Of a stretch of DNA of 8,475 nt, positions 1-6,028 are shown in pieces. The notes under the pieces are model-generated. The model ran no database searches. It was not told the DNA's origin and was given only the letters and a program-made list of their open reading frames with translations. Positions within the stretch are counted from its first letter, which is position 1; each line of letters begins with the position of its first letter. Source of the stretch: an uncultured Bacteroidales bacterium (GTDB lineage Bacteria > Bacteroidota > Bacteroidia > Bacteroidales > F082). The position numbers and the translations under genes were made by a program. The stretch lies in the NCBI GenBank assembly GCA_937884015.1, contig CALGBV010000104.1, forward strand, positions 1-8,475, given 5' to 3'.

Positions 1-742
1 ACTCGGCACCTTCGGCATCGTCGCGGAGCCATTGCTGCATACGTGCCGAATAGTCGATGACGGGCAACTGGTCGTAGTTCATCAGTTCGGCAGCAAGAAT
101 GTTGTCCCAATAAGGTGAACGGAGGCGGTTGTCGCCAAATTCACCGCTGCCGCCTTCAAACTGAAGGTCTAACTTTACGTTGGAATAAACCGTAAGTTCC
201 TTTGTCACAGGATTGTATTGGAATGGAGTGATGGAAACCACCACGGCATCGACGCCACGCAGCGAAGTTGTTGTTGAAACCACGAATGGGTCGGCTGGAT
301 AGTTGGCATTGACGGCATACACTTTTTCATCCTTTATGTAATTCATGTCGGGTTCTTCGGTCTCGGCCTGAATCCTGAGTGCCGGAGCAATGTTGACGTT
401 CCTAATCACTTCCTTTTCGAAACTTACCACGTTCAATTTGGCTTTTGCGCCTTGTGGAATAGCAATGTAACGGCTTTCGGTCGGAAGGTTCGGACAACCT
501 GCGTTGTTGGGAAGTGTAATGGCGGAAATCGATATTTCCGACATATCTTCGCCTCTGTAATTCAAGTTGTTGAAAGAAAATTCGCCGAGGTTGTAGCTTA
601 TGGCAACGTTTCCTCTTGTTTTTTCGGTGAGCGAGAATCCCTTTTCTCCCTTAACGGGATAAGTGAAGGTCTGCGCTGTGGCAAAGCCCGTCGTGAGAGC
701 GAGCAATGCGATGGCTAAACTGCTAAAAAAACTCCTTTTCAT
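1..742 (-). CDS. Gingipain-like C25 cysteine protease, N-terminal part (signal peptide and propeptide); 3' end outside the window
   Basis: Translating the minus strand from the ATG at 742-740 gives 247 uninterrupted residues running off the window. Residues 1-23 form a signal peptide (MKRS start, hydrophobic core, ATA|Q cleavage site), so the product should reach the periplasm by Sec. The rest resembles the gingipain propeptide (Propeptide_C25): a GCPNLPTESR segment near residue 82 corresponds to the GTPILPILSR segment of P. gingivalis RgpB as I remember it. The stretch around residues 173-187 (PFQYNPVTKELTVY) matches RgpB's PLQYNPVTKTLRIY. In the family this prodomain keeps the protease inactive until secretion by T9SS, and mature gingipains cleave after Arg or Lys at the cell surface. 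The catalytic His/Cys domain and any sorting domain lie outside the window, so activity and Arg/Lys specificity cannot be judged. The gene is 129 bases downstream of the beta-barrel gene, with a hairpin between them. Family assignment is strong; a full-length active enzyme is assumed. Confidence 0.88.
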   Translation of the reverse strand, partial: MKRSFFSSLAIALLALTTGFATAQTFTYPVKGEKGFSLTEKTRGNVAISYNLGEFSFNNLNYRGEDMSEISISAITLPNNAGCPNLPTESRYIAIPQGAKAKLNVVSFEKEVIRNVNIAPALRIQAETEEPDMNYIKDEKVYAVNANYPADPFVVSTTTSLRGVDAVVVSITPFQYNPVTKELTVYSNVKLDLQFEGGSGEFGDNRLRSPYWDNILAAELMNYDQLPVIDYSARMQQWLRDDAEGAE

Positions 743-782
743 GATCGTATGTGTTTGATTTATTGCTGTTTTCAATTATCGA

Positions 783-817
783 AAACGGCGGATAATGCTG
801 CCATCACCCGCCCGTTT
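783..817 (-). terminator. Long RNA hairpin between beta-barrel gene and protease gene; terminator or leader attenuator
   Basis: Read on the minus strand, positions 817-802 pair with 797-783. This gives a 15-bp stem with one bulged G (812), two G-U wobbles and a GCAG tetraloop, followed by TTTT. The two wobbles are A-C mismatches if read on the plus strand, so the fold favours the transcript direction of the flanking genes. It starts 54 bases after the barrel stop codon and ends 40 bases before the protease ATG. The short U-run makes it a modest terminator. It could also regulate the protease leader or protect the upstream mRNA's 3' end. Confidence 0.55.
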
Positions 818-852
818 ATTTTTCTGTTTCTTATATGAGTATGTCTCCTGTC

Positions 853-873
853 AAATCTTTAAATCTTTAAATC
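853..873. repeat. Short tandem repeat, unit AAATCTTT, about 2.6 copies
   Basis: AAATCTTT occurs at 853-860 and 861-868, and AAATC follows at 869-873, running into the stop codon of the beta-barrel gene (872-874). It is a small AT-rich repeat at the 3' end of the gene. No function is evident. Slippage by whole units would mainly change the non-coding spacer. Confidence 0.6.
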
Positions 874-1741
874 AATCGTATTCTCCCCATTTCATGCAGG
901 CGCCCTTGAGTTGCTTCTTCAGAGGGAAGAGCAGGGTGAGCTTGAGGTCGGCATTGCCGCTGAAACGCTTGCCAAGCAGGTAAGGGTCGATGTAGCCTGA
1001 ACCCACGACATTTTCAATGGTGCCTTCTCTTTCGACTTTCGAGAATGTGTTGATGAAACCGGCATGATAGGATGCGTCAAGTTTGATGAGGAAATAGTAG
1101 TTGCTGGTGTTGATTCTGAAAAGCACGCCCGCACCTGCAACCAGACCGACATTGAAAGGCATGAAATTAGAGGTGTTGATGCCGACGGTGTCGAATGTGC
1201 TGGTTTCGTTGGTGAGGTTTTCCTTGTGCCAATAGGTTTTTCCGCCGTCTTGGATGACTGTAACGCGAGGTGCGGCAAATACGTATGGGCGGATAGTTGC
1301 GCCTGCGGTGCTGTTCAGATAGAAGGTTAAAGGTGCTTGTACAAAGACTTCGTTATAATTAGCGTCAAGCGACTTCCTGATGTCGTTCCATTCGTCGACG
1401 GCGACAGGGAAGTTTATCAGGTCGTAGGTGAGCCCGAAACTTCTCATGGCATACATGCCCTCGATTCCGATTGACATGTCTCTGCTTAACATTCTTTCAA
1501 GGGAAAGGCCTCCCATGAATCCGATGCATTGGGTGACGGGTTCCTGATAAGGGGTTTCGGTGCCGCCGAAATGTATCCATTGGGTGAGTGTGCCACCCCC
1601 GACGATGCCTAAGTTATATGTGGCGTCGTTAGTCTGTTTTCTCGAGCTTGGCGATTGTAGAGGTTTGTTGAATTGCGCATTGGCAGTCAAAACGCTGAAA
1701 AACAAAATGGAACTCAGGAATATTGTGCTTAGTCTGTTCAT
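872..1741 (-). CDS. Outer-membrane beta-barrel protein (PorT/OMP_b-brl-like family)
   Basis: This 289-residue protein has an N-terminal signal peptide (residues 1-22, ending TANA|Q). The mature part is rich in alternating hydrophobic and aromatic segments and glycine turns, for example NLGIVGGGTLTQWIHFG near residues 43-59 and FNVGLVAGAGVLFRI near 200. This pattern is typical of the 8-to-10-stranded porin-family or PorT-like barrels that are common in Bacteroidales. The last strand-like stretch (LKLTLLFPL) is followed by a polar tail rather than ending on an aromatic residue. The gene starts 21 bases after the lipoprotein gene and probably shares its transcript. The barrel call rests on sequence texture, since I see no diagnostic active residues. 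Its partner and cargo are unknown; a complex with the neighbouring lipoprotein is inferred from gene order only. Confidence 0.72.
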   Translation of the reverse strand: MNRLSTIFLSSILFFSVLTANAQFNKPLQSPSSRKQTNDATYNLGIVGGGTLTQWIHFGGTETPYQEPVTQCIGFMGGLSLERMLSRDMSIGIEGMYAMRSFGLTYDLINFPVAVDEWNDIRKSLDANYNEVFVQAPLTFYLNSTAGATIRPYVFAAPRVTVIQDGGKTYWHKENLTNETSTFDTVGINTSNFMPFNVGLVAGAGVLFRINTSNYYFLIKLDASYHAGFINTFSKVEREGTIENVVGSGYIDPYLLGKRFSGNADLKLTLLFPLKKQLKGACMKWGEYD

Positions 1742-1762
1742 TGCATGATGTGTTGTTCGTTA

Positions 1763-2635
1763 TTAAAAATCTCCTTCGTAAGGTTGTTGGCAGACGTCGT
1801 GGCCACTGTTTTTGATATACCATGCGTCGCCTGGTTTTGGCTGCTTACCTAAATTGATGATTTGCTGGAGGCTCGGTCCGTCATTGAAATAGCCGAGCAC
1901 TTCTCTTCCCCAGACGAAATCCTTGATGACTTGCTCCGTAACGGTATCAGTTGGCATGTTGAGCGAATCGTATTGGACGACATTGCGGTTCTCGACTTTG
2001 CCTGAAATGATGTTGGCGACAAGAGGATAGAAGTTGTTTATCGGGAATTGTGATGTGGGAGGTGCATAAATGACAACCGTCTCATAGTAGTAGATGGTGA
2101 AGCTGTTGCCATCACCCATAATGTAGGCGCGGTTGAAATCATCATAGTCAAGTCTGGAACCATCGAAATAAATGGGTCTGAACTCGCTTTCCATCAGGGG
2201 TGCTTCCGATTCCTTGATGTGGGCAAGGGTGGTGTCGCTTCTCGAAAATTCCAGAATTTGGAAGTTACCCATGTCTTTCGGGGAAGTGTAGTCACATTTT
2301 AGGATGCCTTTGTGCTGGTCGTGCAAATTGATGTAGGAATTGGTTACGGGGTTGCCTGCAATTACCGAGTGAACCAGAAGGGTTGTGTCGGCATACGCTA
2401 CATCTTCGATGAATAGCTTGTCGGCATAGAATGAACCTGAAATTCTTGGCGGTTCGTCTCCGAAATGAAGATGCGTGTTGCCCATGAGATGTACCAGGGT
2501 CGACGGCATGAAGATGTTGATGTCGGGAATTTGCTGCGAACTATATAAGACGGTTGTCTCTTCGTCTTTCAGGCAGGATGTAAGGCATCCGGTAATGGTT
2601 AGGGCTAATAATGCAAGTTTCAGGTGTCTTTTCAT
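1763..2635 (-). CDS. Predicted surface-exposed lipoprotein of unknown function
   Basis: This 290-residue protein begins MKRHLKLALLALTITGCLTSC. Two lipobox candidates are visible, ITGC (Cys17) and LTSC (Cys21). If Cys21 is lipidated, the next residues are L-K-D-E-E, which fit the X-K-(D/E)2 lipoprotein export signal described in Capnocytophaga for delivery to the outer face of the outer membrane. If Cys17 is used, that signal would be displaced. The remainder is a mixed, aromatic-rich sequence with many Asp and Asn residues (for example FTIYYYETVVIYAPP near residues 178-192, and DAWYIKNSGHDVC close to the C-terminus). I do not recognise a named domain. The gene is first of a probable two-gene unit with the beta-barrel gene 21 bases downstream and has a candidate promoter about 55 bases upstream. 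A surface lipoprotein working with that barrel is plausible but unproven. Confidence 0.75.
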   Translation of the reverse strand: MKRHLKLALLALTITGCLTSCLKDEETTVLYSSQQIPDINIFMPSTLVHLMGNTHLHFGDEPPRISGSFYADKLFIEDVAYADTTLLVHSVIAGNPVTNSYINLHDQHKGILKCDYTSPKDMGNFQILEFSRSDTTLAHIKESEAPLMESEFRPIYFDGSRLDYDDFNRAYIMGDGNSFTIYYYETVVIYAPPTSQFPINNFYPLVANIISGKVENRNVVQYDSLNMPTDTVTEQVIKDFVWGREVLGYFNDGPSLQQIINLGKQPKPGDAWYIKNSGHDVCQQPYEGDF

Positions 2636-2689
2636 GTGTTCGTATTATAAGAAAGTGACTATATACTGCTCTTGTTGATAAAAATCTGG

Positions 2690-2697
2690 CAAATTTA
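2690..2697 (-). promoter_or_regulatory. Candidate Bacteroidota -7 promoter element (TAAATTTG) for the lipoprotein/barrel unit
   Basis: On the minus strand this octamer fits the Bacteroidota primary-sigma consensus TAnnTTTG exactly. It is 54 bases upstream of the lipoprotein ATG, which would give a leader of roughly 45-50 bases. No good TTTG -33 element is seen 19-21 bases further upstream; that region is A-rich, which is common because the -33 box is weakly conserved. Confidence 0.5.
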
Positions 2698-2732
2698 ATA
2701 ACTTATTCTATATGGTGACTTTTTTGTGCTAT

Positions 2733-2750
2733 TTTTTTTGCTGAAAAAAA
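2733..2750. other. AT-only inverted repeat (T7-GCTG-A7) in the 151-base spacer
   Basis: Seven T, GCTG and seven A form a perfect AT palindrome, 37 bases past the stop codon of the 1018-residue gene. A TTTTGTGCT direct repeat flanks it (2722-2730 and 2766-2774). It is the only structure seen where a terminator for that gene would be expected, but it has no GC stem, so termination here is doubtful. Confidence 0.3.
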
Positions 2751-2786
2751 CGTTTGTCGCTTGTGTTTTGTGCTGGAGAATGGAGT

Positions 2787-5700
2787 TTAATGGGTGATAC
2801 ATACTTTTTGGGTAACGATTTTTCCCTTTATGTTTACCACGAAAAGGTAAATGCCTGGCGTTTGGCGCTTCATGGCGTAAGGTGTGTTTTCGCCACAAGT
2901 TGCAAATTCATCGACAAGCAATCCCGACATGTCGTAGACTTTCACTAAGGCGTTTCCGCTGCCGTTGGGAAGTGTCAAGATCATGTCTCCGCTGTTCGGA
3001 TTCGGCATGATTTGAACCAGTGGGTTCCCTGTGTTTTCTTCGGCGCCGAAGAAAGAGCAGACCATCCAGTTTGAGAAAGTCGTGCCTTCGGGTGAACATT
3101 CGTTGTAAACCGTGGCGTTGATGTGCACCGTGTCTTCAGTATGGCTTAGCACATAAAGTTTGCATATGTCGCTGGCATCATTAGGGTCGCCGCTGGAGGC
3201 GTGAGGCTCTAGCACCCAGTCAACACTGTTGTTGCCACTTGTGCTGAGGCTCCAAACCACGCTGTCCCATTGGCAGAAATAATTCTTGTCGGAAATGCTG
3301 AATTCGTAAGAGCAAATCTGGAATTCGGTCGCGGTCACAACCCAGTGGGGGGCGATGGTGTCGTGGGCGAAGACTTGATTCTTCCATGTGGTTGGAGTGT
3401 AGTTCAGGTGAAGTTCAAGGTGAGCGGTTGAATCGCAGCCGTATTGACTGGTCAGATTCGCTGTGTAATTGCCGGGTATGGTGTATTCCAAATCGTTCCA
3501 AATAAATGATTCACAGGCGTGTTCAATGCGGTTTTCGCCGTCGACCACATCCGATAAAGTCACTTTTGCCGTTATCGTGCTGTCGCAACCGTCGTAGGTC
3601 TGAAGCGTTTGAATGTATTCGTGGTAGCCTGGCGTGTCATGGTATTCTTGGCCATTCCAGGTGAATGTGCCGCAAACAATGGTGTCGAAGGCTGTGGTTT
3701 GCGGATGTCCGAAGGTGAGATTCAGGGTTACGATGCTGTCGCAGCCTTGAGTGGATATGTATTGCTTTTCGTATGTTCCTGATTGCGTGTAGATGTCGCC
3801 GTCCCAGTGGAACGAACTTTCGCAGCAGTGCTCATTGAGTGTCTTTGTTATTTTGTCGGCAACGGACAGGTTGATCGTCACGATGCTGTCGCATCCAAAA
3901 ACGTTTGTGAGTTCATGTTGGTCGGAATAGGTGCCTGGGTGATCATAATTGATGACGAAACCATGGTCGGTATAAGTGTCGGGATGGCCGTGCCAGCAGG
4001 CGCTTTCATTGAAAAGGATGTTGTCGGGTTGCCTGACGGTGAGGTAAACGAGCAGGCTGTCCTGACAGTTCGGGAAAATCTCGTTATCTTGTACGGTGCC
4101 TAAAATGGTGTCGTTTAGGATTTGATGAACGGAAAAACCATGTTCGTAATAGCCGTCTCCGTAGCAGATTTCATCTTCAAACGGGGTGGCATAATGTTGC
4201 CTGACATCAATCAGGAACGGAATCGTGTCGGAGGCGCTGCCGTCGCAGGTGCCGCCTTGAATGGTGACGATGAGCTTGGCATTGTAGAGGGTTTTGTCGT
4301 TGAAAATGTGTGTGGCTGGATTTTGCGTGCTTGTCGTGCCGTCACCGAAATCCCAAAGCAGGCTGTATTCCTGATAGTTGACTTCTGCCGAGAAAGAGGC
4401 TGGTTCTTCGATGCAATAGTGGAAAGTCTCATAGGGGTTTACCACGATGCCGTTGATGGTGGTGCTACAGGTCAGGTCGGAGGCGTTGGAACCCACCATG
4501 TAGGCATATCCTTTGGCATGACCGAAGCCGTAGACGTGGGCATTGAACCCGTTCACGCAGGAAAGGTGATGCACGTCATGGCTGATTTCCATTCGGGTGC
4601 AGCTGTAGTCATTGTTGCCGTGAACTCTGGTGAAACTCAGCGGCGATATTTGTTGCTCGTCGAAATAAACCTTTGCAATGTCTTCCGATTTCACAATGAT
4701 GTTGACATAATGGCTTTGGATTTCGGCTTCTTCATCATCGAAAGTTGTAAAAGTGATTTCGTTGATACGTTGCTCGACGGGAGCAATCCAAAGCATCGAA
4801 GGGTCGCCGAATTCGCCCAATGGATTTTGGTCGCGGCTGGTGTCGTTGTAAAGATAGACGGCGGCAGGATAGGTGGCTTCTATATAGCATGAAACATCAT
4901 CGCTGGTGATGAAAAAAGTGCAGCTTTCGTTGGCATTGAGCGTGGCAATCAGTTCGCCGTTTTTCAAAATTCGGTTGTTGTCGGCTGATGAAGTGATTTT
5001 CACTTGGTCGCGGATACGGTCTTTCGAACTGGTCACGACGAAATTTTTTCCCCATGAGCGCAAAGGCATGGCTTGCTCGAAAACGTGGTCGTATCCGTTG
5101 CCCATGTTGGCAGGAACGCAGGTGAGCGTGTTGCCGTTGAAGACGGCGATTTTCTTGCAGTCGCGTGCTGTGATGCGGGTGCCGGAAAGGTCGTTTCCTC
5201 TTTGCGAACGGATTTGGTAGCTCTGTCCTTGCCGGAGTTCGACGGAGAACTCTTCGTGAGGGGCATGACCTCCCAAGGTGCGTGTCGAAGGGGTGATGTC
5301 AACGGTCACATTGTCATCGGCTGCAACGATAAGGATGGCGCTGGTTTCGTATGAACCGAATTCGTAACTTGTATTGGATTGTTCGCAGCATTGAATCAGA
5401 TACTCGTCGGCCAAAGCTTGAATGGGTAGGATGTAGGATGCGTCAAAAGAGTTGGTGGCTATGTTGGTGCAATAAACTGATGTCGTGTCGCTCGTGACAA
5501 TCTTAAGTCCTTTATCTTGAGCGGATTCGTTGTGATTGTTGTCGTGGTATGCAATTCTTTCAGGTATTTCAATCTTGGTGATGTCTCCCGCCCTTACAAT
5601 GAAAGTCTGGCTCCAATCCGAGTTTGGGTTCGAAATGGTGCCTGAGCAGTCTCGTTTGGCGCTGATGAGGACTTGCGTCTTGACCCAGGCTGGCTCAAAA

Positions 5701-5843
5701 TTGGTGTTAGTGCGGAACCCGTTGGTCATGAACGAAACCCAGAATTCCTTGCCTTGCGTGGAAACGGTTTGGGCGTTTGCCGGAAGGAAATTGCTGAAAA
5801 TCAAAGCAGCGATGACAAAAAGTAGCCTGACCTGTTTGCTCAT
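2787..5843 (-). CDS. Large T9SS-exported modular surface protein: IgGFc-binding-like domain, PKD domain, Cys-Asp-Ser repeats, sorting domain
   Basis: This 1018-residue protein starts with a signal peptide (residues 1-24, PANA|Q). Residues about 28-450 resemble the bacterial relatives of the IgGFc-binding protein N-terminal domain: it opens with TQGKEFWVSFMTNG and has beta-rich segments with an AGDITKIEIP motif. A PKD domain follows (about 477-545, WDFGDGT at 497-503). Repeats centred on Cys-(Asp)-Asp-Ser lie at residues 593, 651, 701, 753 and 803; the first is the variant CQDS. A module shared with the neighbouring 718-residue protein spans 833-936. A type A T9SS sorting domain ends the protein (about 942-1018: IMPNPNSGD, VKVYDMSG, GIYLFVV). 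Known biology of such tails predicts export across the outer membrane and anchoring or release after tail cleavage. The role is probably adhesion or binding; actual IgG binding is not implied by the domain name. The extreme C-terminus contains a Cys (KVCITH), which is unusual for a sorting tail. The gene appears monocistronic: a terminator lies upstream and a promoter downstream. Confidence 0.85.
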   Translation of the reverse strand: MSKQVRLLFVIAALIFSNFLPANAQTVSTQGKEFWVSFMTNGFRTNTNFEPAWVKTQVLISAKRDCSGTISNPNSDWSQTFIVRAGDITKIEIPERIAYHDNNHNESAQDKGLKIVTSDTTSVYCTNIATNSFDASYILPIQALADEYLIQCCEQSNTSYEFGSYETSAILIVAADDNVTVDITPSTRTLGGHAPHEEFSVELRQGQSYQIRSQRGNDLSGTRITARDCKKIAVFNGNTLTCVPANMGNGYDHVFEQAMPLRSWGKNFVVTSSKDRIRDQVKITSSADNNRILKNGELIATLNANESCTFFITSDDVSCYIEATYPAAVYLYNDTSRDQNPLGEFGDPSMLWIAPVEQRINEITFTTFDDEEAEIQSHYVNIIVKSEDIAKVYFDEQQISPLSFTRVHGNNDYSCTRMEISHDVHHLSCVNGFNAHVYGFGHAKGYAYMVGSNASDLTCSTTINGIVVNPYETFHYCIEEPASFSAEVNYQEYSLLWDFGDGTTSTQNPATHIFNDKTLYNAKLIVTIQGGTCDGSASDTIPFLIDVRQHYATPFEDEICYGDGYYEHGFSVHQILNDTILGTVQDNEIFPNCQDSLLVYLTVRQPDNILFNESACWHGHPDTYTDHGFVINYDHPGTYSDQHELTNVFGCDSIVTINLSVADKITKTLNEHCCESSFHWDGDIYTQSGTYEKQYISTQGCDSIVTLNLTFGHPQTTAFDTIVCGTFTWNGQEYHDTPGYHEYIQTLQTYDGCDSTITAKVTLSDVVDGENRIEHACESFIWNDLEYTIPGNYTANLTSQYGCDSTAHLELHLNYTPTTWKNQVFAHDTIAPHWVVTATEFQICSYEFSISDKNYFCQWDSVVWSLSTSGNNSVDWVLEPHASSGDPNDASDICKLYVLSHTEDTVHINATVYNECSPEGTTFSNWMVCSFFGAEENTGNPLVQIMPNPNSGDMILTLPNGSGNALVKVYDMSGLLVDEFATCGENTPYAMKRQTPGIYLFVVNIKGKIVTQKVCITH
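3036..3347 (-). other. Unnamed module (residues 833-936) shared with the 718-residue protein
   Basis: The segment begins HWVVTATEFQI and continues through CQWDSVVWS, YVLSHTEDTV, a V-x-N-x-C-x-P-x-G motif (residues 912-920) and W-x-x-CSF-x-G-x-EE (926-936). The same order of motifs and similar spacing appear at 6293-6571. Three cysteines are conserved between the copies (857, 916 and 929 here). It links the repeats to the sorting domain. I do not recognise a family name for it. Confidence 0.75.
3408..4181 (-). repeat. Cys-Asp-Ser repeat array (five units) in the 1018-residue protein
   Basis: Five units of about 50-58 residues fill protein positions 555-812. Each has a first Cys, an aromatic/Gly core with a G-x-Y turn, and a second Cys in (G)CDS-(I/T)-V/T-x-L-x-L, about 28 residues later where clear. 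The first unit has NCQDSLL instead. At DNA level the motif repeats as CTGTCGCA(A/G)CC on the plus strand (3580-3590, 3736-3746, with a CTGTCGCATCC variant at 3886-3896). The last unit uses different codons at 3430-3440. Confidence 0.8.
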
Positions 5844-5929
5844 ATTGATGGGGATTTTAGATGTGTGGAACAGTATCTGTTTGATTTTTAACTATATGAT
5901 AGTATTAGATGCTAATGACATTTAATGCG

Positions 5930-5937
5930 CTAAGATA
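5930..5937 (-). promoter_or_regulatory. Weak candidate -7 element (TATCTTAG) for the 1018-residue gene
   Basis: On the minus strand TATCTTAG differs from TAnnTTTG at one position. It lies between the terminator of the upstream gene and the ATG at 5843, with a leader of about 80 bases. No convincing -33 element is visible. The gene needs its own promoter in this 185-base spacer because a strong terminator precedes it, and this is the best candidate I found. Confidence 0.3.
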
Positions 5938-5970
5938 AAGAAAAAACGATTTCCTTTTATTGAATGAAAT

Positions 5971-5996
5971 AAAAAAAGCAGCCGAAGCTGCTTTTT
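5971..5996 (-). terminator. Intrinsic terminator of the 718-residue gene unit
   Basis: On the minus strand AAAAAGCAGC, TTCG, GCTGCTTTTT forms a 10-bp perfect stem closed by a very stable C(UUCG)G tetraloop and followed by a run of seven T. It lies 32 bases after the stop codon at 6029. This is the clearest transcription stop in the window and separates the two large secreted-protein genes. Confidence 0.92.
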
Positions 5997-6028
5997 ATGA
6001 ACGGAAACGGCGTTATGTCCGTCGATGT

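Noticed and set aside
2733..2750. AT palindrome as terminator of the 1018-residue gene
   Set aside because: It has no GC-containing stem and lies in a generally A/T-run-rich spacer. It is kept only as a low-confidence structural feature.
4122..4892. A 256-codon open frame on the plus strand inside the 1018-residue gene
   Set aside because: It is entirely antisense to a well-supported gene with signal peptide, PKD domain and sorting tail. Its translation has no recognisable domain and reflects the codon bias of the opposite strand.
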